Shown one piece after another: positions 27,926 through 37,776 of a stretch of 64,000 nucleotides of DNA. The notes under the pieces are model-generated. The model was not told where the DNA came from. It did not search any database and worked only from the letters and a program-made list of their open reading frames with translations. Source of the DNA: Methanomassiliicoccaceae archaeon UBA328. Lineage in GTDB: Archaea; Thermoplasmatota; Thermoplasmata; Methanomassiliicoccales; Methanomethylophilaceae. Within the stretch, counting starts at the first letter, position 1. Every line of letters begins with the position of its first letter. The position numbers were made by a program, and so were the translations under genes. The stretch spans positions 44,931 through 108,930 of the forward strand of contig DAYM01000005.1 in the NCBI GenBank assembly GCA_002506905.1, read 5' to 3'.

Positions 27926-28782
27926 CGCCCACCTACCGATTTACCTGTAAGCTCGACAAAACAATCCTCCAAGTTGGTATTCCTGATAACTATCTGATCA
28001 TGATCGTCCAGGACCGAAACGAAATCCTTGGCCTGATCCCTGTCGGTGAAATATTTGTATTTGGTCTCCTCGTTCTCCCTATACTCGACAGCAGTGGAAC
28101 CGACCTTGTTGCATAGTTCCTGAGGAGTGCCGAGTGCGATGAGCTTTCCGAGATCTATGATGCCCACCCTGTCACAGAGGAGTTCTATCTCCTCGATATA
28201 ATGGGATGTCAGGAATATCGTAGTTCCCTCTTCGTTGAGCTTCTTGATAAGATCCCACAGCAGACGTCTGGCCTTGACGTCGAGGCCTACTGTGGGCTCG
28301 TCAAGGAACAATATGTCTGGCTTATGGACGAGCGCACAGACTATGGCGGCCTTCTTCTTCCATCCGCCGGACAGCGAATCGACCATCCTGTCCAGATACT
28401 CATCGAGACCGATGAAGTCGGATAATTCCTGAATGCGCTTTTTCCTTTCGTCCGCGGGAACCTTGTGCATCATGGCATGATGCATCATATTCTCCCTGAT
28501 GGTGAGGTCCTTGTCCAGACTTATGGCCTGTTGGATGACACCCATGTGGTCCTTTGCGTTGCGGGGATCCTTCTTTATATCTATCCCGGCGACCTTGACT
28601 GTGCCCTCGGAAAAATCTGTCAATGTGGAGATGACCCTTATCGTAGTTGTCTTTCCGGCCCCGTTCGGACCTAAGAAACCGAACAGCTCTCCCTTCCTCA
28701 CGGCCATGGTAAGACCGTTAATAGCAGCCTTATCGCCGTATTTCTTGACGACATCTGTCATTTCGATAATGCTCTCCACCAT
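27922..28782 (-). CDS. ABC-2 exporter ATP-binding protein (second copy)
   Basis: A 286-residue ABC ATPase: Walker A GFLGPNGAGKTTTIRVI, signature LSGGWKKK, Walker B ILFLDEPTVGLD, switch FLTSHYIEEIE, and the DrrA-type C-terminal domain (ending NLEDCFVELTGK). The ATG at 28782 is preferred to the long upstream extension because GGTGA precedes it and homology starts there. It shares the rare LSGGW signature with the 18.3 kb ATPase. Transcribed divergently from cobN copy 2. Confidence 0.88.
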   Translation of the reverse strand: MVESIIEMTDVVKKYGDKAAINGLTMAVRKGELFGFLGPNGAGKTTTIRVISTLTDFSEGTVKVAGIDIKKDPRNAKDHMGVIQQAISLDKDLTIRENMMHHAMMHKVPADERKKRIQELSDFIGLDEYLDRMVDSLSGGWKKKAAIVCALVHKPDILFLDEPTVGLDVKARRLLWDLIKKLNEEGTTIFLTSHYIEEIELLCDRVGIIDLGKLIALGTPQELCNKVGSTAVEYRENEETKYKYFTDRDQAKDFVSVLDDHDQIVIRNTNLEDCFVELTGKSVGGR

Positions 28783-28913
28783 TTTTTCACCGTTTAACAA
28801 GTCTATCGGATTATACATCCAGAGCTTATTATCGTTATTGGTCAGAATGTCATATCTCCGATGCGATCCACAGAGAAATAATGACATTATTGTCTAAGTT
28901 AGCCTTTTATGAT

Positions 28914-31900
28914 ATGAAAGTATACATCCGCCATATGTTTCCAGACATCATCAGGATCGTCAATATATCTGTCAGTTCCGCAGACCCCAGTAGCATGATC
29001 GAACCGATCAGAAGTGTCTGCGACAAGGAAGGACTGAATGCCGATCTCTTCTGTATCGACGCATCGAGCGCGGGCGATGATCCCGGAAAATACAGAGAAC
29101 TGGTGAAGAAAACAAAGGCTGCGGACCTCGTGCTGATGAGGTGCATGACGGACCCGACCAGATTCAAACGTTTCGAGGATTATGAAGATGTTCTCAAAAC
29201 CTGCAAAGGATATGTTATGATCTACTCCGGAAACGCGGATGTCCGTTTCATGTATCGGGACCTCTTCAAAGGTACCGATGAGGAATTCCTGACATTGGGA
29301 GAATACGTAGGCGGCAGAGGAGAAGAGAACGATAGAGGGATCCTTTATTGGCTGAATGAGAGATTGGAAGGTTCTAGATTATGTGTCCCTCCTCCGATAG
29401 TCCAAAGAAAGGATGGGATCTATCATCCCGATTTTGACAGAGATGTGTCAAAAGAAGAATATCTGGCACATATAGACCCCTCCAAACCTACGGTGGGCCT
29501 GTTCTTCGTCGGTTCCCATTGGATCTACCGGAACCTTCTCCACATAGATGCTCTGATAAGAAGGACCGAAGCCGAAGGAATGAACATCATCCCGGTCTTC
29601 TTCAGCGTCAGTACGACCAAGACAGACAAGAGCAGGAGTACCGAGGCGAACGTCAGGAAATACTTTATGGACGGAAACAGGCCGAGAATAGATGTCCTCA
29701 TTGTAAACTCCCCCTTCTCGCAACTGGTAAATTCCAGGGATACCGAAGGGATCCAAACACCGGACTCGGAGAACTTCTACAAATTTCTGACAGATGTCCC
29801 CGTACTCCAAGCGATGCAGATCAACGGAAAATTCTCCGACTATGAGAAGACCAAGGAAGGTCTCACCAAAGCGGAACTCTCATCACAGGTCGCATGGCCG
29901 GAGGTGGACGGCCAGATAATCACAGTCCCGATAGCCCAATCCGACGGGGACAACAAGAGATTGAGAAAACTGTACCCCATAGACGACAGGATAGACCACA
30001 TCATCAGGGTCGCAAAAAATTGGGCCAGCATCAGACGGAAACCGGCCAAGGACAGAAGGATCGCGATACTTATGTATCAATCCAGACCCGACTCCGGAAA
30101 GATTGGCAACGCGGCGGGATTGGACGGGGTCGAAAGCGTCAATGACATTATGATACGGATGAAGGAAGAAGGATACACCCTTGACCATGTACCCGAGAAC
30201 GGAAAGGCCCTGATCACCGAATTACTTGATAACATCACCAATGATCTCAATTGGACCCCCTCGGATTCGGTCAGGGACAAGGCCACGGACCTGATAACCA
30301 AAGACAGATATCTGGAACATTTCAATAAGATCTCCAGATTCAATCAACAGGCGATGAGGGAATGCTGGGGTGAACCGCCGGGAACGGTATGCGTCGATGA
30401 CGGAAGGATCATCATTCCCGGAATGATCAACGGGAACGTATACATCGGATATCAACCGCTCAGATCCTGGGCCGATCAAGTGGATGCGCTGTATCACGAC
30501 CCCAACGTGGTCATGCCGCACCAGTATCTGGAATTCTACAGGTGGCTCCAATACGATTTCAAAGCGGACGCCGTTGTCCACATAGGAACACACGGAACAC
30601 TCGAATGGCTCCCGGGGAAGAACGTGGGGCTGTCATCGAAATGCTATCCCGACCTCGTTCAGAACGGACTTTTGGATATCTATCCGTACGTGATAGATGA
30701 CCCCGGAGAGGGCATTCAGGCCAAAAGAAGAGCGGAAGCGGTATTGATCGGTCATATGTGTCCCACTATGGCCAGGGCAGGATCCTATGAGGACCTTGAA
30801 CCCGTAGAGGTCCCGCTTCAGGAATATTTCAAAAGCAGACTGACGGCACCGAAGGACAGACTGGACAAATTGACAGCAGAGATCCTGGATGCATCGAAAA
30901 AGGCCTCCCTGCTGACAGACCTAAAGCTTCCCGAGGATATAACGGCAGACGAATTCTCGGAACATCTTGGAGAACTCCATGATTACATATCGGATGTCAA
31001 AGATACGATCATCAGGGACGGATTGCACATTCTCGGACGTGCCCCCACAGAAGAAAAACTCGACGAGACCCTTTACTCCCTGACAAGACTCCGCAATGGG
31101 GAAATCCCCTCATTCAGGAATGCTGCCGGCGCCGCAATGGGGCTGAACATGGATGCCTTGCTTGACGACCCGACTGGAACGGCCTCCGACGGGGAACTGA
31201 ACAGCATGACCGTCGACAGGATTGATGAGAAGGTCCGGAGGACGATCCGCGACTTCCGCGACCTGAATTACGATCTCGATGAATGCCGCATTTCGGCAGA
31301 GAATGAATTCGGAAGGATGACCTCCGATCTCGATACCGTCATCTCATACATCTGCGGAACGCTTGTCACCAATGTCCGCAGAATGACAGACGAGATGGAC
31401 AGCATGATGACGGCCTTCGACGGAAAATATGTACTCCCGGGACCTTCGGGAGCGCCTACCAGGGGCAACGCACACATACTGCCTATGGGTCGCAACTACT
31501 ACGGCATCGATCCCGACATAATCCCCAGCAGGACGGCATGGAAGGTCGGGAAGCACATGGCCGACCTCATGATCGACAAATATGTGAAAGAAAGAGGATC
31601 GTATCCAAAAGAGATCGGTTTCATCATATGGGCGACGGATACCATGAAGACCAACGGCGATGACATGGCCTATATCTTATGGCTCATGGGCGTAAGACCC
31701 AGATGGTCCAAGACAGGCGGTCAAGTAATAGGTCTGGAAGTCGTGCCGGTCGATGAATTGAAGCGCCCCAGGATCGATGTCACCGTACGTATCACGGGAT
31801 TGTTCAGAGACACGTTCCCCAACCTGATAGACATAATCGATGATGCCGTCAAGATAGTATCCGAATTGGATGAGACGGATGAGGAGAACTACCTCGCTGC

Positions 31901-32702
31901 CAATCTGAAGAAGGACATCGTCGAGAATATCAAAAGCGGCATGAGCATCAATGATGCGAACAGGATTGCCTCGGTGCGTGTGTTCGGTTCTGCTCCCGGG
32001 TGCTACGGTCCGGGAGTCAACCACGCCATAGAATCGGGAGATTGGAAGACCGTACAGGACCTGGCGGACATCTATGCCGCCTGGGGAAGTTACGGATACG
32101 GACGCGACCTGGACGGTGTCAGCATGAAGGACCAATTCGTGAAGAGGTTCGGGAATTCCGAGGTCACGATCAAGAATATGCCAGATAGAGAGATAGATAT
32201 CACCGATATCGATGATGTCTACGGATATTTGGGAGGACTTAACGCATTCACCCGCGCATACGGAAAAAAGAACGTCATGTCCATAGTCGGAGACAGTTCC
32301 AATCCCGATAAAGTAAAGGTCAAAGATACGGACGAAGAACTGAAGTTCATATTCAGGAGCAAGGTCCTGAACCCGAAGTTCCTCGACGGACTGAAACAGC
32401 ACGGATACAGAGGCGTGGGAGAATTAGCAAAGCTGGTCGAGTATGTGTTCGGATGGGGTGCGACATCGGATATCGTCGACGATTGGATGTATGAAAGCAT
32501 GGCTGAGAAATACCTCTTCGACGAAGAGACCAGAAAATGGATGGAAGAAGAGAATCCCTATGCGATGATGGACATGGCCGGACGTCTTCTCGAGGCCATA
32601 GACAGGGACATGTGGGATGCCGATGAAGAGACGAAGAGGAAGCTTCAGGAGATCTACATGGAGGCTGAAGGCCTCGTAGAAGGAGCTTCAGACAACCATT
32701 GA
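28914..32702 (+). CDS. CobN/ChlH-type chelatase large subunit (copy 2)
   Basis: A 1262-residue paralogue of the gene at 20.8 kb, with the same family blocks: HIGTHGTLEWLPGKN, VIDDPGEGIQAKRR, LIGHMCPTMARA, PTRGNAHILPMGRNYYGIDP, FIIWATDTMKTNGDD, RPRIDVTVRITGLFRDTFPN and WGATSDIVDDWMYESM. Differences from copy 1 are spread through the protein and both are intact, so the duplication is old and both are probably used. Start uncertain among ATGs at 28881, 28914 and 28935; 28914 is a compromise. Substrate unknown: cobalt-corrinoid, or a different metal or ring from copy 1. Confidence 0.88.
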   Translation: MKVYIRHMFPDIIRIVNISVSSADPSSMIEPIRSVCDKEGLNADLFCIDASSAGDDPGKYRELVKKTKAADLVLMRCMTDPTRFKRFEDYEDVLKTCKGYVMIYSGNADVRFMYRDLFKGTDEEFLTLGEYVGGRGEENDRGILYWLNERLEGSRLCVPPPIVQRKDGIYHPDFDRDVSKEEYLAHIDPSKPTVGLFFVGSHWIYRNLLHIDALIRRTEAEGMNIIPVFFSVSTTKTDKSRSTEANVRKYFMDGNRPRIDVLIVNSPFSQLVNSRDTEGIQTPDSENFYKFLTDVPVLQAMQINGKFSDYEKTKEGLTKAELSSQVAWPEVDGQIITVPIAQSDGDNKRLRKLYPIDDRIDHIIRVAKNWASIRRKPAKDRRIAILMYQSRPDSGKIGNAAGLDGVESVNDIMIRMKEEGYTLDHVPENGKALITELLDNITNDLNWTPSDSVRDKATDLITKDRYLEHFNKISRFNQQAMRECWGEPPGTVCVDDGRIIIPGMINGNVYIGYQPLRSWADQVDALYHDPNVVMPHQYLEFYRWLQYDFKADAVVHIGTHGTLEWLPGKNVGLSSKCYPDLVQNGLLDIYPYVIDDPGEGIQAKRRAEAVLIGHMCPTMARAGSYEDLEPVEVPLQEYFKSRLTAPKDRLDKLTAEILDASKKASLLTDLKLPEDITADEFSEHLGELHDYISDVKDTIIRDGLHILGRAPTEEKLDETLYSLTRLRNGEIPSFRNAAGAAMGLNMDALLDDPTGTASDGELNSMTVDRIDEKVRRTIRDFRDLNYDLDECRISAENEFGRMTSDLDTVISYICGTLVTNVRRMTDEMDSMMTAFDGKYVLPGPSGAPTRGNAHILPMGRNYYGIDPDIIPSRTAWKVGKHMADLMIDKYVKERGSYPKEIGFIIWATDTMKTNGDDMAYILWLMGVRPRWSKTGGQVIGLEVVPVDELKRPRIDVTVRITGLFRDTFPNLIDIIDDAVKIVSELDETDEENYLAANLKKDIVENIKSGMSINDANRIASVRVFGSAPGCYGPGVNHAIESGDWKTVQDLADIYAAWGSYGYGRDLDGVSMKDQFVKRFGNSEVTIKNMPDREIDITDIDDVYGYLGGLNAFTRAYGKKNVMSIVGDSSNPDKVKVKDTDEELKFIFRSKVLNPKFLDGLKQHGYRGVGELAKLVEYVFGWGATSDIVDDWMYESMAEKYLFDEETRKWMEEENPYAMMDMAGRLLEAIDRDMWDADEETKRKLQEIYMEAEGLVEGASDNH

Positions 32703-32714
32703 AGATCGTTCTGC

Positions 32715-33515
32715 TTACTTATCGTCGCTATTGTTTTTTGATTTTCCTATCAGCAGGATATTGATACCGAATCTGCTATCCTCGGACACCTCGGTCTCGA
32801 TGTAGAACGTCTCTTCGATGTTGTCCGGGATCATTATGTCCTTCGTGCTCCCTAAATGGTGTAACTTGCCATCTTTGATGATCATAACGCGGTCACAGTA
32901 CCTTGAAGCAAAAACAAGATCGTGCGTGACGATCATTATCAGAAGGTTCTTCTCTCTGGCCAATTTCCTTACAAGTTCCAGAAGATCGAACTGGTGATTT
33001 ATGTCCAGATGAAGTGTGGGTTCATCAAGAAGAAGGATCTCCGGCTCCTGCGCAAGCGCACGTGCGATCATGACCCTTTTCCTTTCGCCGCCACTGAGTT
33101 CGTTGATGTACCTGTCAGCAAATTTGAGGGTCTCGGTATCCTTCATAGCCTCATACACGGCTCTGAGGTCCTTCTCGTTGGTATTTCCCTCATCGCCCGC
33201 ACAGGCATACCTCCCCATCATTACAGTCTCGAATACCGTGAATGCAAAAGTGATGTTGGTCGTCTGGGTAACGAATGCGATCTTCTTTGCGATGTTCTTC
33301 CTGGACATCTCCCCTACATTCTCGCCATCCAGTAAAACATCTCCCGAATTCGTTTTGAGCGAACGATTGATGCATTTCAAAAGAGTGGTCTTTCCACAGC
33401 CGTTCTGACCTAGGATACCGACAACCTCTCCGGCATTTGCTTCTAAGGATATGTCATACAGGATTTGCCTTTCTGCGTACGAAAAATCAACATTTTCAAC
33501 TTTGATACTGCCCAT
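32715..33515 (-). CDS. FecE/BtuD-type importer ATP-binding protein
   Basis: A 266-residue ABC ATPase of the iron-siderophore/cobalamin group: Walker A GILGQNGCGKTTLLKCI, signature LSGGERKRVMIARALAQEP, Walker B ILLLDEPTLHLD and H-loop MIVTHDLVFASRYCD. Last gene of a three-gene minus-strand set with the permease (ends five bases upstream) and a lipoprotein-like binding protein. It converges on cobN copy 2. Corrinoid or metal-chelate uptake is the likely role. Confidence 0.9.
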   Translation of the reverse strand: MGSIKVENVDFSYAERQILYDISLEANAGEVVGILGQNGCGKTTLLKCINRSLKTNSGDVLLDGENVGEMSRKNIAKKIAFVTQTTNITFAFTVFETVMMGRYACAGDEGNTNEKDLRAVYEAMKDTETLKFADRYINELSGGERKRVMIARALAQEPEILLLDEPTLHLDINHQFDLLELVRKLAREKNLLIMIVTHDLVFASRYCDRVMIIKDGKLHHLGSTKDIMIPDNIEETFYIETEVSEDSRFGINILLIGKSKNNSDDK

Positions 33516-33519
33516 CAGA

Positions 33520-34575
33520 TCACTCCCATATCTCCTTCTTGCGCGTCCTCATCACATATATGAAGAACGGTGCACCGATCAACGATGTGAGAACACCGAC
33601 CGGCAATATTATGCTGAACATCGATTTCGCGATCGTATCCATGACTATCATAAATATGCCGCCGCCCACGATACATAACGGCACCAACAACTTGTGATTG
33701 GGGCCGACGATCATTCTGAAAATATGAGGCACTATCAACCCCACAAATCCAATGACTCCCGAAATGGCAACCGAACCTCCGACCATGAGTGCAGTTGCGA
33801 TAATCAGTATAATACGAACATTAACAACATTGACACCCATATTGGCGGCCTGTTCCTCTCCCGCAGAGATAAGATTCAGCTCTTTTATCAGAATGAAAAC
33901 AATGATCATCCCTATCGCCAGAGGCGCTATGGCGAGCGCAAACGAACTCCAACCACATCCATTCAGACTGCCCATTGTCCAATATACTATGCTGGACAGG
34001 ACATCATCATTCACAACGTACTGCAGAAGGGAAACAAGGCCGTTGAAAAACGCACCCATTGCTACTCCTGCCAGGAGAAGTGTGTTTGATGCAACCCCGT
34101 ATTTTGTACGTGCCAGCATGTAAACGACACCCATCGTAAGGAAACAAAAAATGAAGGCCATTCCAGGAACCATCAAACTGCCCATGAACCCGCCTACACC
34201 GAATGCCAATGCAAGTGAAGCTCCAAATGCGGCACCCGACGAGATTCCAAGTACTGATGGCGATGCCATCGGATTCTTGAAAAGACTCTGCATCACCAAT
34301 CCGCTTAGTGACAAAGCAGCACCGACGATGAAACAGCACAATAATCTGGGCAACCTTACTTCAAAGATGATATACTCCATCGTGCCATCATGGATCGTTC
34401 CGAAAAGAACGCCAAACACTTGAGAAATAGAAAGGTGGTAGTTGCCTACCATCATGGCACATATAAATGTCGAGACGGCCAGGGCTGCCACCGAGGAAAC
34501 AATAACGACGGTCTTCCTTCTCGATGTCTCTTCGAATTCTCTCAGATCTTCAAATGAATTCAATTCCGCCATCAT
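33520..34575 (-). CDS. FecCD/BtuC-type importer permease
   Basis: A 351-residue permease of the FecCD family with about ten predicted helices. Family segments: RLPRLLCCFIVGAALSLSG, NPMASPSVLGISSGAAFGA, MGSLNGCGWSSF, ISGVIGFVGLIVPHIFRM and ILPVGVLTSLIGAPFFIYVM. It should form the channel with the BtuD-like ATPase encoded immediately downstream. Members of this family carry siderophores, haem or vitamin B12; next to cobN and cbiZ, corrinoid uptake is the best inference. Confidence 0.92.
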   Translation of the reverse strand: MMAELNSFEDLREFEETSRRKTVVIVSSVAALAVSTFICAMMVGNYHLSISQVFGVLFGTIHDGTMEYIIFEVRLPRLLCCFIVGAALSLSGLVMQSLFKNPMASPSVLGISSGAAFGASLALAFGVGGFMGSLMVPGMAFIFCFLTMGVVYMLARTKYGVASNTLLLAGVAMGAFFNGLVSLLQYVVNDDVLSSIVYWTMGSLNGCGWSSFALAIAPLAIGMIIVFILIKELNLISAGEEQAANMGVNVVNVRIILIIATALMVGGSVAISGVIGFVGLIVPHIFRMIVGPNHKLLVPLCIVGGGIFMIVMDTIAKSMFSIILPVGVLTSLIGAPFFIYVMRTRKKEIWE

Positions 34576-34602
34576 TCATCCCCATTGTTGAAGACATTTT
34601 AC

Positions 34603-35745
34603 TTACTGGTCCACCCTCATCATCTCATCCATTGTACGAGAATCATTGGTATAGAATATCAGTAGCTTGGGGTTATCTTCGAGAAGACTCTCGAGATCGT
34701 GATCTGCTCCATCAAGAAGACTTGCGTCAAAGCCCAGATACTGAACAATGACCTTTGCCATCGATGACTTGACAGTGCTTCCGCGTCCGCTCTCCCAGTA
34801 CGCGTAAGTCGTATCCGTTGTACCGGATGTCTTGGATTCTACAGAATAGTAGATCTTGTAAAGCCTGAGCTGAATATCTTCAATAACCTCATCGATCGTC
34901 TCATCATCAAATCCCATGATACATCCGATTGCCTCTACGCAAGAGAACACATCAGAAATAGTCGTGGGACCGAAAAACGCATAATTCGCCCCAGTGCTCT
35001 TACAGGGATTGACATTGTTGTCATAGTAATCCGCAGTCATACGGGTTCCAGATGCAAAATACACCGCGTTATTTCCATCGCTCATCGCATCTTCGAGTGC
35101 TGATGCCAGAGTCTCGGGCTCTACCTTCTGTACAGATGTTACGCCCAGGTCGAAATAATCGGACTCCGAGACGCACTTAAGCATGTACTCAACATCATAA
35201 TCCTCGAAATATGAGTAGATCATTCCGCCGGTGATCGCGTTTGACAGGAACTCCTTGACACCCGCGTTCGTGTAACTTTCTTCACTGTATACTTCAACAT
35301 CATTCTCTGCACATGCAAGGAAATACATCGTCTCAGAATACATCGTTCCCATGACAACAGCCGTGTCACAGACAGACATCGTCATGGTCTCATCTCCCTT
35401 TGCACTGGTAGATACGGTAACATCTAATGTGCCGTCACCATTGTCAGAGATAAGAGAGCCCCATGTTCCGTATGTTTTCCAAAAATCAGTATCCGCTTTC
35501 GCATCATCTATGGTCAGTGTATCGTCTACAAGATCTCCATAATATGCTTCGTACATATCTTCCAGGGTCACAATAACTCCGGGAGTTGCAGAACACTGGC
35601 CCATATTGACCTCAGTAACTACCGCATTTAGTTTGTAAAGACCCTTTTTCTCGGCATCTTCGCCTGTTGCTAGGAGATATACTCCTATTCCTGCCACAAC
35701 CAAAACGGCCGCGACAATGATTACAATGATCTGATTTTTCTGCAT
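34603..35745 (-). CDS. Membrane-anchored substrate-binding protein (divergent)
   Basis: A 380-residue extracellular protein with an N-terminal membrane anchor (QIIVIIVAAVLVVAGIGVYL) and a soluble body rich in Asp, Tyr and Thr. Position as first gene of an importer operon and the C-terminal segment IVQYLGFDASLLDGADHDLE suggest the solute-binding protein, but it is divergent from known FecB/BtuF and I see no strong motif. ATG 35745 is chosen over the GTG at 35754. A TATA-like ATTTAAATAG lies about 30-40 bases upstream. Five cysteines in the body may form disulfides or bind metal. Confidence 0.65.
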   Translation of the reverse strand: MQKNQIIVIIVAAVLVVAGIGVYLLATGEDAEKKGLYKLNAVVTEVNMGQCSATPGVIVTLEDMYEAYYGDLVDDTLTIDDAKADTDFWKTYGTWGSLISDNGDGTLDVTVSTSAKGDETMTMSVCDTAVVMGTMYSETMYFLACAENDVEVYSEESYTNAGVKEFLSNAITGGMIYSYFEDYDVEYMLKCVSESDYFDLGVTSVQKVEPETLASALEDAMSDGNNAVYFASGTRMTADYYDNNVNPCKSTGANYAFFGPTTISDVFSCVEAIGCIMGFDDETIDEVIEDIQLRLYKIYYSVESKTSGTTDTTYAYWESGRGSTVKSSMAKVIVQYLGFDASLLDGADHDLESLLEDNPKLLIFYTNDSRTMDEMMRVDQ

Positions 35746-35965
35746 CTGAATCACATCTCAGAATAACGCTCCACATTTAAATAGATTGGCTAATACATCC
35801 AACATATTCAGCCAGAAAACGCCATAAACACACGTCCAGCAAATATCTGCGCAAATCGCGTAAGCTCGATGGCAACTCAAATGATGATAGATCGGCAGAT
35901 CCTGTTTCAAACGATACGGGGCGGTAAAGAATGTCGGAAGCAGGCTTAAACTGATAAAATGAAAA

Positions 35966-36040
35966 TGGAGCCACTGGAGGGAATTGAACCCCCGGCCTAC
36001 AGTTTACGAAACTGCCGCTCTACCTCTGAGCCACAGTGGC
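35966..36040 (-). tRNA. tRNA-Thr (anticodon CGT)
   Basis: On the minus strand, acceptor GCCACTG pairs with CAGTGGC, the D arm is GCTCAGAGGTAGAGC, the anticodon stem GCAGT/ACTGT encloses TTCGTAA with anticodon CGT, and the T arm holds GGGTTCAATTCCC. Discriminator is T and CCA is encoded at 35966-35968. No intron. Confidence 0.94.
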
Positions 36041-36099
36041 ATTGAATCCGACTATCGATATCAAGGATAAAAAGTTGTTGCTATCTCAACAGCATCCTT

Positions 36100-36909
36100 T
36101 TATGCCCTGTATGTAGGGAACATGTTCTTGAAAACAAGGGCATCCTTTTCGACAAGCGGCGATTCGCAGATGAAGGTACAGTCCTGCGGCGAACCGTCCA
36201 GTATGTCGGCCAGCAACTGCAGGTCGGGCTCCTTGGTCTCCAACGGAAGATGGGATATCTCGCCTTTCTCGCCGTACTTGATGCAGCTGATGTGGAAGTG
36301 TGCGATCTTGTCGCACAGCGGGAAATACTCGTCGATCAGCGCTTTCATATCATCTTTGGTCTTGAGACAGCCTACGCCCCTTGCATGAACGTGCGCAACA
36401 TCGAGAACAGGCCTTACACCGTCGACGGAGTCCATGACCTGGGAGATCTCCTTCAATGTGCCGAACTGTCCTTTCTTGCCCATGGTCTCGACGCCCAGGA
36501 TCACATCCTTGATACCTTCGTCATCCATGATGTTCCTGCATTTGGTCAATCCGTCGATCACAGACGGCAATGCCGTCTCCGGAGATTTGCCGTAGGCGGC
36601 GGCATGTATGACGATTATATATGCGCCGAGATTGTGTGCCGCATGAACGGTGTCCATCACCCAATTGATGCTCTTCTCCCTGGTCTCGGGAGTATCCGAA
36701 TTGAAACTGATGAAATACGGAGCATGGCAGCTTAACCTGATATCCAGATCTTTGGCGCATTTGCCGACGGCCAATGCCCTCTCTTCCGAGATCCTCGCTC
36801 CGCGCACGAACTCGACCTCCAAAGCGTTGAGTCCAAGTTCTTTCGTGTACTTCAGGGAGCCTTCCGGTGTCTTCCCTGCCGACGGATATCCTGCGGGTCC
36901 GAATCTCAT
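36100..36909 (-). CDS. Endonuclease IV-like AP endonuclease / TIM barrel
   Basis: A 269-residue TIM-barrel protein of the apurinic endonuclease IV family, which cuts DNA 5' of abasic sites. Zinc-ligand segments are present: RLSCHAPYF, IIVIHAAAYG, ILGVETMGK, VLDVAHVHARG, IAHFHISCI and FICESPLV. The length is close to Nfo (about 280). It is divergently placed next to the OGG-like glycosylase, so the two base-excision repair steps are encoded side by side. Confidence 0.9.
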   Translation of the reverse strand: MRFGPAGYPSAGKTPEGSLKYTKELGLNALEVEFVRGARISEERALAVGKCAKDLDIRLSCHAPYFISFNSDTPETREKSINWVMDTVHAAHNLGAYIIVIHAAAYGKSPETALPSVIDGLTKCRNIMDDEGIKDVILGVETMGKKGQFGTLKEISQVMDSVDGVRPVLDVAHVHARGVGCLKTKDDMKALIDEYFPLCDKIAHFHISCIKYGEKGEISHLPLETKEPDLQLLADILDGSPQDCTFICESPLVEKDALVFKNMFPTYRA

Positions 36910-36978
36910 GCATCCCCAACGTCCTGCGCCTATTTTAGGCTATCAGGGCTTAATATCCGTAAGTCCCTCGGGTAGGAC

Positions 36979-37776
36979 ATGCATGTTTCGATGGATGTCT
37001 CCCTCGACCCGACCCTGGGCTGCGGACAGGCCCATAGATGGAGAAAGGAGGGAGATTCCTGGCACGGTGTTCTCGGAAACGAAGAGGTCGTTCTGACACA
37101 GACGGAGGACGGTTTCGACTGCTCCGGCACCGAAGACAAAAACAAAGTGCTGGCATATTTCAGGTCCTGCGACGATCTGCACTCGATCATAGAATACATC
37201 TCCGGATGCGATCCCATCGTAGCGGACCTTTCCGGAAGGTGCCCCGGACTGCGCATTCTGAAGCAGGAACCCTGGGAATGCCTGGCCACATACCTTCTTG
37301 CGACCAACGTCAACGTCAAGCGCATAGCGAAGATGGTGGAATCGGTCTGCGATACCTTCGGCACCCCTCTGAAGAACGGAAGATGCGCCTTCCCGACACC
37401 GGAACAGATCCTCGACCGCTCCGAACGCGTCTGCGAATGCAAGCTCGGATTCCGTGAGAAGAGGTTCATAGAACTTGCCGAAAGGACCGAGAACGGAGAG
37501 ATCGATCTCGACGGGATATCGGAGAAGGATTACGAAGAATGCGTTTCGGAACTCGTCACCATCAACGGTGTCGGACCCAAGGTCGCAGACTGTGTGGCAC
37601 TGTTCGGATTCGGCCATTTGGAGGCCTTCCCGATAGACGTCAGAATCTCAAAATGCATGGAGTCCATGTACGGCGTGACCGGAAGCTACAGGACCGTCTC
37701 CGAATACGGAAGGAAAAAGTTCGGCGAATACGCCGGATACGCACAGGAATTCCTGTACCACAGCGATCATATCTGA
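36979..37776 (+). CDS. OGG1/AlkA-like DNA glycosylase (HhH-GPD)
   Basis: A 265-residue DNA glycosylase/AP lyase. The helix-hairpin-helix INGVGPKVADCVALFGFG (near residue 193) holds the catalytic Lys, and AFPIDVRI holds the catalytic Asp. The N-terminal domain (FDCSGTED, LRILKQEPWECLATYL) resembles OGG1, including the QxPxE-type nucleotide-contact region (KQEPWECL). Predicted to remove 8-oxoguanine. It overlaps the convergent HTH gene by ten bases. Confidence 0.9.
   Translation: MHVSMDVSLDPTLGCGQAHRWRKEGDSWHGVLGNEEVVLTQTEDGFDCSGTEDKNKVLAYFRSCDDLHSIIEYISGCDPIVADLSGRCPGLRILKQEPWECLATYLLATNVNVKRIAKMVESVCDTFGTPLKNGRCAFPTPEQILDRSERVCECKLGFREKRFIELAERTENGEIDLDGISEKDYEECVSELVTINGVGPKVADCVALFGFGHLEAFPIDVRISKCMESMYGVTGSYRTVSEYGRKKFGEYAGYAQEFLYHSDHI

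Noticed and set aside
35880..35960. A second possible C/D box sRNA (ATGATGA near 35881, CTGA near 35951)
   Set aside because: No D' or C' box at correct spacing and no terminal stem; only chance matches.
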